Source: an uncultured delta proteobacterium (lineage in GTDB: Bacteria > Myxococcota_A > Polyangia > Polyangiales > Ga0077539). From it: a stretch of 40,059 nucleotides of DNA. Below, piece after piece: positions 1 through 6,944 of this stretch. The position numbers and the translations under genes were made by a program. Within the stretch, counting starts at the first letter, position 1; every line of letters starts with the position of its first letter. The notes beneath the pieces are model-generated. The model saw only the letters and a program-made list of their open reading frames with translations. It was not told where the DNA came from and did no database searches. The DNA lies in the NCBI GenBank assembly GCA_903845045.1, contig CAIMWA010000447.1:1-40059 (forward strand), read 5' to 3'.

Positions 1-1
1 C

Positions 2-1321
2 ATCACCGGGCAGATCGACCCGAACACCGGACGCCAGTCCGAGGCGGGCTCGCTCACCACCGTCGGCGGTGGCGTGCGCATCGCGCCGGAGATCTCGCGC
101 GCGCTCGGCCGCATCGTCGTCGACCTCGAGGCCGGCGTCGGCTTCACCGGGTCGAACGTGCAGCAGCCGGTGCTGAGCGCGGGCCTCGGCTGGAACATCC
201 CGCTTGGGACCTGGGTCGCGATGGGCCCGGTGGTCCGCTACACCGAGGTGCTCTCGAGCTCGAACCAGGCGGCGGACGCGCGCATCCTGTCCGTGGGCCT
301 CGCCTTCGCGCTGCCGGGAGCGCGGGAGCTCCCGCCACCCCCGCCTCCACCGATGAGCGACCTCGACGGCGACGGCGTGCCCGACGGCGCGGACCTGTGT
401 CCGTCGGTGCCGCAGGGTCCGCGTCCCGATGCGACGCGAACGGGTTGCCCGGTGGAGGATCGCGACAACGACGGCGTGCGCGACGCCGACGACCGATGCC
501 CCGAGGTTCCCGCGGGACCGCGGCCCGATCCGGCGATGGCAGGCTGCCCCCTCGGCGACCGCGATCACGACGGCGTCCTCGACCCGGCGGACCAGTGCCC
601 CGACGAGCCCGCGGGACCGCGTCCCGATGCGGCGCGACCGGGCTGCCCGACCGGCGATCGCGATCACGACGGCGTGCTCGACCCCGACGACCAGTGCCCC
701 GAGCAGCCCGCCGGCGAGCACCCCGACGCCGCGCGCCCTGGCTGCCCCGCCGCGCCGCCGACGCCGCCCCCGCCCGCTCCCGCCGCGGTCTCCGGCGGTC
801 ACATCACCATCACCGAGCCGATCTTCTTCGACACCGATCGGGCGACGATCCAGCCGCGCTCCTTCGGCGTCATCGACGGCGTGGCGCGGGTGATGACGGA
901 GCACGCGGAGATCACCAGCGTGCGCGTCGAAGGCCACACGGACGATCAGGGCCGCGCGCGTCGCAACCTCACGCTCTCGCGCAACCGCGCCCTCGCCGTC
1001 GTCGCGTACCTCACGCAGCACGGCATCGCTGCGGGCCGCCTCACCTCCGAGGGCTACGGCTCCACGCGCCCCGCGGTTCCTGGGAGGACCGAGGCCGCGC
1101 GCGCCGCGAACCGCCGCGTGGAGTTCGTCATCACCGGCGGCCCGCTCGCGGCCCCCGGGGCTGCGGCCGGCGCCCCCGCGGGAGCCGAGGACGGGCACCA
1201 CCACGGTCACCACGGCCACCACGGCGGCGGCGACGAGGGCGGCGGGCATCACGGTCACCATGGCGGCGGTGGCGACGAGGGTGGAGGCCACCACGGCCAC
1301 CACGGTCACCACGGTCACTGA
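2..1321 (+). CDS. OmpA-family outer-membrane protein with thrombospondin type 3 repeats and His-rich tail (5' partial)
   Basis: The frame is open from base 2, so the true start lies upstream; the GTG at 74 is internal. The visible 439 residues are, in order: beta-strand-like sequence (end of a membrane barrel), a proline hinge, four 33-residue thrombospondin type 3 units, a second Pro/Ala hinge, an OmpA C-terminal domain and a Gly/His tail. The TSP3 units have the calcium-binding D-x-D-x-D-G pattern and paired Cys-Pro motifs. The OmpA domain shows FFDTD, EGHTDDQG and the closing ANRRVEFVI, the fold that binds the diaminopimelate of peptidoglycan. By family knowledge it sits in the outer membrane and tethers it to the wall. 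The tail carries 18 His in about 42 residues and is not part of the standard family. The OmpA assignment is firm; a metal-binding role for the tail is inference. Confidence 0.9.
   Translation: MTGQIDPNTGRQSEAGSLTTVGGGVRIAPEISRALGRIVVDLEAGVGFTGSNVQQPVLSAGLGWNIPLGTWVAMGPVVRYTEVLSSSNQAADARILSVGLAFALPGARELPPPPPPPMSDLDGDGVPDGADLCPSVPQGPRPDATRTGCPVEDRDNDGVRDADDRCPEVPAGPRPDPAMAGCPLGDRDHDGVLDPADQCPDEPAGPRPDAARPGCPTGDRDHDGVLDPDDQCPEQPAGEHPDAARPGCPAAPPTPPPPAPAAVSGGHITITEPIFFDTDRATIQPRSFGVIDGVARVMTEHAEITSVRVEGHTDDQGRARRNLTLSRNRALAVVAYLTQHGIAAGRLTSEGYGSTRPAVPGRTEAARAANRRVEFVITGGPLAAPGAAAGAPAGAEDGHHHGHHGHHGGGDEGGGHHGHHGGGGDEGGGHHGHHGHHGH
359..754 (+). repeat. Four in-phase 99-bp tandem repeats encoding TSP3 units
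   Basis: Units run 359-457, 458-556, 557-655 and 656-754. Each encodes 33 residues beginning D-x-D-x-D-G-V and ending G-C-P plus two residues. Units three and four are closest to each other and share the start DRDHDGVLDP. No residues are gained or lost between units, which suggests unit duplication followed by divergence. Confidence 0.85.
1192..1318 (+). repeat. Low-complexity repeat encoding a Gly/His-rich tail
   Basis: Short degenerate repeats of CACCAC/GGTCACCAC type encode HHG units, interrupted twice by acidic GGG-DE-GGG spacers. The tract ends directly before the stop codon at 1319-1321. Confidence 0.8.
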
Positions 1322-1372
1322 GCGCGCTGCGCTCGCACGAACGAACTCTTGGCTCCGAGTCTCACGTCTTCG

Positions 1373-1378
1373 AAGGAG
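1373..1378 (+). promoter_or_regulatory. Shine-Dalgarno site deciding the clostripain start
   Basis: AAGGAG lies six bases before the ATG at 1385 and three before the ATG at 1382. The spacing favours 1385 and argues against the longer in-frame start at 1349, which would place extra charged residues before the lipoprotein signal. Confidence 0.65.
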
Positions 1379-1384
1379 TGGATG

Positions 1385-3403
1385 ATGCGTAGATCGATCA
1401 GGTACCTGGCGTCCTTCGCCGCCGCGATCGCCGGCTGCACCGGGGGCGCCGCGGTGGTGGCCCCCGCCACGGGCATGGACGCCGGCGCGGACGCGCGCGT
1501 GACCACCGACGCGTCGGTGCGGGACGGTGCGGCCGACGCGGCCACGACGCCCCCGCGGTGGACGATCTTCGTGTACGGGCACGGCGACCACAGCCTCTCG
1601 CCGAGCCTCGTCACCGACATCACGAAGATGAGCCGGGCTTCGCTCGGCGGCAACGTCACCATCATCGTCGAGGCCGACTTCGACAGCTCGCGGGTCGTGG
1701 GCATGGGCCCGGACCACTACCCGTCGGGCACCACCTGGTACCGGATCCGGGGCGACGGCATGCCGCCCGAGATCATCCGGACCGAGCCCGAGAAGAACCT
1801 CGACGACCTCACGAACCTGGCGGCGGGCGTGCAGTATGCGTTCACCCAGTACCCCGCGGACCGCTACGGTGTGATCATGTGGGACCACGGCGGCGGCTGG
1901 TCCGGCGGCTTCGGCGGCGACTCGCAGGACGGCACCAACCCGGCGCCGAGCAACATGAGCGCCCCCGCCGCGGCGACGGCGCTGCAGCTCGGCCTCGCCG
2001 GTGCGAACATCCGCGGCACGCGGCCGCTCGAGTTCATCTCCTTCGACACCTGCCTGATGGCGGCGCCGGAGGTCATGCGGCCGTTCCGCGACCTCGCGAA
2101 CGTGTACATCGCGAACGCCGAGATCGATTTCGGCGAGGGCTGGAACTACGCCGCGACGCTGTCGTACCTCGCCACGCACACGGGCGACCCGATGACGAGC
2201 ATCGCGCAGCAGGAGGTACGGGACTGGGAGGCCATCCACTTGATGCAAGGCCCCGCGGACCTCGAGCTGCGGTCCCACATCGCCGTGGACCTCACGAAGT
2301 TCCAGGCCTTCGAGAACGCCATGAACGGCTTCGTGACGGCCCTCAGCTCGATGCCGACGGCGTTCATCCCGGCGGTGGCGCGGGCCGCGTTCACGACGCG
2401 TCCGCAGTACTCCCTCGACTTCCAGCACGAGGTGTCGACGCCGGAGTTCCGCGACCTTGGACAGTTCCTCGGTGCCGTGGCTTCGACGCCGGGCGCGCCG
2501 TTGGAGCTTTCGCAGGCCGTCGGCCCGGTGCAGGCCGCGTTGAACGCGATGACGCTTGGCCTGAGCCAGGGGACGGTGCGCACCACCGCGGGTCAGAGCG
2601 GCGTGCACATCGGCCTCCCGCTGCCTGCGCTCTTCACGCCGACGGTGGCCGCGAACTACGACCTGCGCGCGGGCCAGTGGGCGCAGGAGTCCCGTTGGAG
2701 CGATCTCCTCGCCGTGCTGCAGCCGGGATCGTCGCCGGCGCCGGACATCCGCATGATGAACGCGACGCTCACGAACGGAACGAACGCGACCGCCGCGATG
2801 CCTCCGACGGTGACGGTGATGCCCATGGGCGACGTCATCGAGGGCGTGATGAACGTCTACCAGGAGACGGCAGCGCCGAACGTGTTCCTGAAGCTTCAGC
2901 CCGTCGACGTGCAGACGCTGGCCGCGGGTACCGCGGCGCCGCTGTCCTGGAACCTCCAGCTCCTGCAGTTCGCGGGGCAGTTCGTGTCCGTCGAGACCTA
3001 CTTGAGCGGCGGCGTGGACGCGTCCGGGGCGATGGCGCCGACGCTCTACGCCATCCCGGGCGTGTGCAGCTTCTACCCCAACGGGTTGTGCCGCATCCTC
3101 GTGCAGGTGGGTACGCCGGTGCGCGCGGTGGCGATCCTGCTCGAGACGGGGCCGGGCCTCACCTCGGCCAAGTCCGTGGAGCAGCTGCTCACGCAGTTCC
3201 CGACGGCGACCTTCGCGCCGACGATCTCGCGCGTCGACGGCACCGGCGCCGCGCTCGACCCGATCGTCGGAGTCCCGGTCCCGCTGGGCAGCGCGACGTT
3301 CTCGACCACCATGGCGCCCGCGGGATCGTACCTGCTGCAGACCATCGTGGAGGACGTCTACGGCCGGACGAGCTCCCGCTACGACGCCGTGTCCGTCATG
3401 TAG
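1385..3403 (+). CDS. Clostripain-family (peptidase C11) lipoprotein
   Basis: 672 residues. A lipoprotein signal peptide ends in the lipobox IAGC (Cys18), followed by an Ala/Asp/Thr-rich linker. The catalytic domain starts near residue 59 (WTIFVYGHGD). The His of WDHGGGW (His168) and the Cys of SFDTCLMA (Cys223) match the His/Cys dyad of peptidase family C11, cysteine proteases that usually cleave after Arg. The DxCLMA and WDHGGG contexts are diagnostic. The C-terminal 200-odd residues look beta-rich and are not recognised. It lies 63 bases after the OmpA gene on the same strand, so co-transcription is possible. A surface or periplasmic protease is inferred; the substrate is unknown. An in-frame ATG at 1349 is the alternative start. 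Confidence 0.88.
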   Translation: MRRSIRYLASFAAAIAGCTGGAAVVAPATGMDAGADARVTTDASVRDGAADAATTPPRWTIFVYGHGDHSLSPSLVTDITKMSRASLGGNVTIIVEADFDSSRVVGMGPDHYPSGTTWYRIRGDGMPPEIIRTEPEKNLDDLTNLAAGVQYAFTQYPADRYGVIMWDHGGGWSGGFGGDSQDGTNPAPSNMSAPAAATALQLGLAGANIRGTRPLEFISFDTCLMAAPEVMRPFRDLANVYIANAEIDFGEGWNYAATLSYLATHTGDPMTSIAQQEVRDWEAIHLMQGPADLELRSHIAVDLTKFQAFENAMNGFVTALSSMPTAFIPAVARAAFTTRPQYSLDFQHEVSTPEFRDLGQFLGAVASTPGAPLELSQAVGPVQAALNAMTLGLSQGTVRTTAGQSGVHIGLPLPALFTPTVAANYDLRAGQWAQESRWSDLLAVLQPGSSPAPDIRMMNATLTNGTNATAAMPPTVTVMPMGDVIEGVMNVYQETAAPNVFLKLQPVDVQTLAAGTAAPLSWNLQLLQFAGQFVSVETYLSGGVDASGAMAPTLYAIPGVCSFYPNGLCRILVQVGTPVRAVAILLETGPGLTSAKSVEQLLTQFPTATFAPTISRVDGTGAALDPIVGVPVPLGSATFSTTMAPAGSYLLQTIVEDVYGRTSSRYDAVSVM

Positions 3404-3410
3404 CGAGCGC

Positions 3411-3442
3411 CGGGCGGCGCCTCGGTCCGAGCGCGCCGCCCG
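3411..3442. terminator. GC-rich hairpin between convergent genes
   Basis: The arms CGGGCGGCGC (3411-3420) and GCGCCGCCCG (3433-3442) are perfect reverse complements. The inner bases CTCGG/CCGAG extend the stem with one bulged C. It begins seven bases after the clostripain stop and lies 27 bases from the stop of the convergent gene, so it could serve both strands. There is no T-tract, so it is only terminator-like. Confidence 0.6.
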
Positions 3443-3468
3443 ATGCTTCGCCCCCCCGAACAGTCCCT

Positions 3469-3912
3469 TCAGATCCGCCCCATGCGAGCTACCCAGGCGC
3501 TGCGCGCGGTGCGCCACCCCGGGCTCACCGCGGACCACTTGGTGATCTGCTCGAGCTCCATGAGCAGCACCGCGACCTGATGGTCGGCGGTCGCCGCGCC
3601 GAGCTCGGCGAGCCACCCCGCGCGCCGCGTGCGCCACGAGTCTTCGACGGAGGACCACCCCATCGCTGCCTCGAGGCGCACGAGCTGCGCGGCGAGCTGC
3701 GGTACCGTCGTCGCGCTTCGCACCGCCGCGAGCCACATGGGCCGCTGCGCCGCCCAGCTTCGCGCCACCGCCGACCAGTTCACGGCCCCCTCGAAGTCCA
3801 GCAGACCCTGCGCGACGCCCGGCGCCTGCGCCGAAGCGCCCCGCGGCAGCGCCAGCCCTGCGAGCACCGCGGTCGAGAGAGCGACGAACGAACGCCTCGT
3901 GCAAGTTTCCAT
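3469..3912 (-). CDS. Tat-exported protein of three 40-residue tryptophan repeats
   Basis: 147 residues. The N-terminus has a twin-arginine pattern (TRRSFVAL, residues 5-12), a hydrophobic stretch and a likely cleavage site at ASAQA near residue 30. The mature protein is a tandem repeat: tryptophans at 46/53/60, 86/93/100 and 126/133/140, so the repeat period is exactly 40 and the spacing within a unit exactly seven. Each unit follows W-S-x-V-x4-W-x3-R-x2-W, then a Leu/Ala-rich amphipathic stretch ending L-x-x-L-E. There are no cysteines after the signal. I do not recognise a family. A helical solenoid or helical bundle is the natural reading. The start is supported by GGAGG five bases upstream. 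It lies 43 bases downstream of recD2 on the same strand. No function is assigned. Confidence 0.8.
   Translation of the reverse strand: METCTRRSFVALSTAVLAGLALPRGASAQAPGVAQGLLDFEGAVNWSAVARSWAAQRPMWLAAVRSATTVPQLAAQLVRLEAAMGWSSVEDSWRTRRAGWLAELGAATADHQVAVLLMELEQITKWSAVSPGWRTARSAWVARMGRI
3472..3777 (-). repeat. Tandem 120-bp coding repeat (WSxV units)
   Basis: Residues 46-85, 86-125 and 126-147 form two full and one partial unit of 40 codons. The DNA copies are clearly diverged, while the tryptophans, the Arg before the third Trp, and the L-x-x-L-E segment are kept, which suggests selection on protein structure rather than recent duplication. Confidence 0.75.
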
Positions 3913-3917
3913 GAATG

Positions 3918-3922
3918 CCTCC
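3918..3922 (-). promoter_or_regulatory. Shine-Dalgarno site of the tryptophan-repeat gene
   Basis: GGAGG on the minus strand, five bases before the ATG at 3912. It fixes the start at the twin-arginine signal peptide. Confidence 0.6.
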
Positions 3923-3955
3923 GCGGCGGAGCGTAGAGCCCCGGGGGCGCCTCGA

Positions 3956-6163
3956 TCAACCTGCGCCGAGGGCGTCGGCGATACGTTCCTGGAGCGCGCC
4001 GAAGCGCTGCACGACGCGGGCGGTGCTCACGGCGAGCTCGAGGGCGCGAGCGTTGCCGACGATCACCACGAGCCGCCGCGCGCGCGTGATGGCCGTGTAG
4101 AGCAGCGCGCGGTTGAGCAGCACGAAATGCGAGGTGTGAAGCCCGAGGACCACCACGTCGTACTCGGAGCCCTGGGCCTTGTGCACCGTGGCGGCGTACG
4201 CGAGCGTGAGGGCGTCGAGAGCGTCCTCCTCGTAGAGCACCTCCCGTCCGTCGATGTGGACGGCGACGCCGCCGTCGGCGATGCGATCGACGACACCCAC
4301 GTCGCCGTTGAACACGTCGCGGTCGTAGTCGTTGCGGAGCTGCATGACCTTGTCGCCCACGCACAGACCCCGCGGGCCTCGCGCGGCGCCAGGGTTCAGC
4401 GCGGCCTGCAGCAGCTCGTTCAAGCGCTGCGCTCCGAACGGTCCGCGGTGCGTCGGCACGAGCACCTGCACGCCGCGCCGCGGGTCGACGCCGAAGGAGC
4501 CGGGGACGTTCTCGGCGACCACGCGCGTGAGCTTCTGCGCGGCCTCGGCGGCGTCGTCGCACGGCACGAGGTAGAGCTCTCCGGCGGGCTCCCGTGGCGC
4601 CGCACCGCGCGGACGGGGCGCGCTGGGCGTCGGCACCGTGCCGCGAAGAACATCGTAGGCCCCTCGAACGATGGCGCTCGCGGCGGCCTGCCGGAACACC
4701 TCGGTGAGCCGGACCTTCGGCACCTCGGGAACACGCAGCAGGTCGGCCAGCACGGTCCCGGGCCCCACCGGCGGGAGCTGATCGGCGTCGCCCACGAGCA
4801 CGAGGCGCGCGCCGGGACGCACGGCCGCCAGGAGGTGCGCCGCGAGCTGCACGTCGATCATCGACGCCTCGTCGACGAGCACGAGGTCGGCGTCGAGCGG
4901 CGACTCGGCGTCACGCGCGAAGCGCTTCAGCCGCGGGGTCCACTCGAGCGCTCGATGGATCGTTAGCGCCGGGTGACCCGTGGCCTCGGAGAGCCTGCGC
5001 GCCGCGCGTCCCGTCGGCGCGGCCAGGAGCACGCGGTGCTTCGCGGCGGCGTGGAGTGTGACGATGGCGCGCACGGTGGTCGTCTTGCCGGTGCCAGGCC
5101 CGCCGGTGAGCACGACGAGGCCCTGCCGCGCGGTGGCATCGACGGCAGCGCGCTGCGCGGCGTTGAGCGGCTCGAGCGCACGCTGCACGGCGGCCTCGCC
5201 GAGCGCGGCGGCCGGGAGCACCTCCGTCGTGCGGCGGAGCTGCGCCGCCACCCGTTGCGCCACGGACCGCTCGGCCGCGAGCAACGGCGGCGGGAACACC
5301 AGTCCGCGATCGACGGTGACGGTGCCGCGCGCGGCCAGCTCCCCGAGGGCCTCGCGCACCCGGTCGCCGTCGAGGGAGAGCCGCGCTGCGCGGTCCACGA
5401 GCTCGTCCGGTGGAAGGGCTGCGTGCCCCTCTTCGACGGCATCGAGCAGCACGTAGAGCGCTGCGCCGGCCACGCGCCGGGGGTCATCGTCGGCGATGCC
5501 CTGCGCCTTCGCGATGCGGTCGGCGGTGAGGAAGCCCACGCCGGGGAGCTCCTCGGCCAGACGGTACGGGTTGCCGCGCACGAAGGCCGGGGCCTCGGCG
5601 CCGAAGCGCTCCCAGATCTTGCGCGCCAGGGCCGGGCCGATGCCGAACCCCTGCAGAAAGCTGCGGCTCTCGATCTCGGCGCGGCGCTGCGTGAAGACCT
5701 CGCGGATGCGCTCCGCACGACGTGCGCCGATGCCGTCGACCTCGGCGAGGCGCGCAGGGGCGTCGGCGATGACGTCGAGGGTCGCCGCCCCGAAGCGCGC
5801 GACGATGCGCTCGGCCAGCTTCGGACCGATGTCCTTCACGAGGCCCGATCCAAGGAGCCGCGCGATGCCGCCGGCGCTCGTCGGAACCTCCGGGACCCAC
5901 GACACCACGCGAAGCTGCGGTCCATGCGTCGGATGGCGCTCCCAGCGACCCGTCACGCGCAGGCACTCGCCCGGCGCGGCGTCGCCGAGGGCTCCGGTGA
6001 CCACGGCCTCGGCGCCCTGCTCGAGGCCCAGACGCAGCACGGCGTAGCGCCCGTCGGCGGAGCGGTAGAGCACCGAGCGCACGGTGCCGCGCAGCGTCGC
6101 GTCGCCCTCCACGGCGGCGAGCGGCGGCTGCGCGGGCGCCTCGGGTGGGCTGCGTCGGTGCAT
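3956..6163 (-). CDS. recD2: ATP-dependent RecD-like DNA helicase (RecD2)
   Basis: 735 residues, the usual RecD2 length; these are 5'-3' DNA helicases of superfamily 1B working in DNA repair outside RecBCD. In order: an N-terminal OB-like region, helix-hairpin-helix segments (about 100-220, including VDGIGARRAERI), Walker A GGPGTGKT (354-361), motif II DEAS (431-434), motif III GDADQLPP (458-465), motif IV VFRQ, and motif VI with ATVHKAQGSEYDVVV and AITRAR near the end. The long N-terminus with HhH repeats separates RecD2 from RecD. No recB or recC is visible. The ATG at 6163 is chosen; an in-frame GTG some 30 bases upstream is possible, and the open frame continues further without family similarity. 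Divergent from the nuclease gene across 90 bases. Confidence 0.93.
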   Translation of the reverse strand: MHRRSPPEAPAQPPLAAVEGDATLRGTVRSVLYRSADGRYAVLRLGLEQGAEAVVTGALGDAAPGECLRVTGRWERHPTHGPQLRVVSWVPEVPTSAGGIARLLGSGLVKDIGPKLAERIVARFGAATLDVIADAPARLAEVDGIGARRAERIREVFTQRRAEIESRSFLQGFGIGPALARKIWERFGAEAPAFVRGNPYRLAEELPGVGFLTADRIAKAQGIADDDPRRVAGAALYVLLDAVEEGHAALPPDELVDRAARLSLDGDRVREALGELAARGTVTVDRGLVFPPPLLAAERSVAQRVAAQLRRTTEVLPAAALGEAAVQRALEPLNAAQRAAVDATARQGLVVLTGGPGTGKTTTVRAIVTLHAAAKHRVLLAAPTGRAARRLSEATGHPALTIHRALEWTPRLKRFARDAESPLDADLVLVDEASMIDVQLAAHLLAAVRPGARLVLVGDADQLPPVGPGTVLADLLRVPEVPKVRLTEVFRQAAASAIVRGAYDVLRGTVPTPSAPRPRGAAPREPAGELYLVPCDDAAEAAQKLTRVVAENVPGSFGVDPRRGVQVLVPTHRGPFGAQRLNELLQAALNPGAARGPRGLCVGDKVMQLRNDYDRDVFNGDVGVVDRIADGGVAVHIDGREVLYEEDALDALTLAYAATVHKAQGSEYDVVVLGLHTSHFVLLNRALLYTAITRARRLVVIVGNARALELAVSTARVVQRFGALQERIADALGAG

Positions 6164-6253
6164 CGCGAGGCTCCGACGCAGTGATGCCACAACCCGCGCG
6201 CGGGCGGGCGCCGTCGTGGCCGACGCGCGCCATCGGGGCAATACTGCCCGGCG

Positions 6254-6925
6254 ATGTCCCGTGCCGCGCTGTTCGCCGCCGTGCTCCCTGCGTTGCTCGC
6301 GATGCGCTGCAGCCGCCCCGCGAACGCGGACCCGGTGGCGTCGTCGGGCTGCCCCGCGCCACGGGATCTCACCCCGACGGACCTGCGCGCCGGGTTTCTC
6401 GCGCCTTCGCCGGTGCGCTACGTGCGGCCGGTGGACGGAGACACGGCGCACTTCGCCTTTCCCGACATCGGCGAGACCAGCGTGCGCTTTCTCTGGGTGA
6501 ACACCGAGGAGTCGCACGGACGGCGGACCACCGATTTCGGCCTGGAGACGGCGCGCACCGTGGCCGGCTGGTTCGGCGGAGCCCACCGCTTCGCCGTGGT
6601 GCGCGAGGACACTCCGGCCAACCCCGGCGCACCGCAACTCGATCGCTTCGACCGCACGCTGGGCCTCGTGTTCATGGACGACCACCTCGTGCAGCTCCGC
6701 ATCGTGCGCGCGGGGCTGAGCCCTTACTACACCGACTATGGCTGCGCGCCGGAGCCGGTGCACACGGCGCTGCTCCTCGCCGAGGCCGACGCCCGGGCGC
6801 ACCGTCGCGGCGTCTGGGCGCCGGGGCACCCCACCGACTACGCCGAGGTCCTCGACCGCTGGATCGGCGGCCGCCGTCGCGCGTGCCGACCGAACCCGTT
6901 TCGCGGCGAGCCTTACTGCCGTTGA
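6254..6925 (+). CDS. Exported staphylococcal-nuclease-like (TNase) protein
   Basis: 223 residues with an N-terminal hydrophobic signal-like stretch. The SNase-type OB fold spans about residues 50-190. Compared with staphylococcal nuclease, VDGDT (Asp21 region), the Arg of VRFLWV (Arg35), the Glu of NTEES (Glu43) and the Arg of DRFDR (Arg87) are present, but the calcium-ligand Asp40 is replaced by Asn (VNTEE). The RRGVW and VRAGLSPYY segments are also typical. The family hydrolyses DNA and RNA in a Ca-dependent manner; here the key Arg/Glu catalytic set is intact, so activity is plausible. A Cys at 19 is preceded by Arg and does not make a good lipobox. Its stop faces that of the lamin-tail gene 19 bases away. 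Confidence 0.82.
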   Translation: MSRAALFAAVLPALLAMRCSRPANADPVASSGCPAPRDLTPTDLRAGFLAPSPVRYVRPVDGDTAHFAFPDIGETSVRFLWVNTEESHGRRTTDFGLETARTVAGWFGGAHRFAVVREDTPANPGAPQLDRFDRTLGLVFMDDHLVQLRIVRAGLSPYYTDYGCAPEPVHTALLLAEADARAHRRGVWAPGHPTDYAEVLDRWIGGRRRACRPNPFRGEPYCR

Positions 6926-6944
6926 CGCTCGCGCGGATCGTCCT

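Noticed and set aside
1192..1318. CRISPR-like or minisatellite array
   Set aside because: The repeats are codon-phased HHG units inside the OmpA gene, with no spacers.
397..1392. Arg/Pro-rich 331-residue frame over the OmpA gene
   Set aside because: Out-of-frame shadow of a high-GC gene; its composition is dominated by Arg, Pro and Ala and no motif is present.
1558..3936. 792-residue plus-strand frame spanning the clostripain gene and beyond
   Set aside because: Shadow frame; the overlapping clostripain frame carries the catalytic motifs and lipobox.
6240..6245. AATACT as a -10 box giving a leaderless nuclease transcript
   Set aside because: No acceptable -35 at 17 bases; a single hexamer in GC-rich DNA is too weak.
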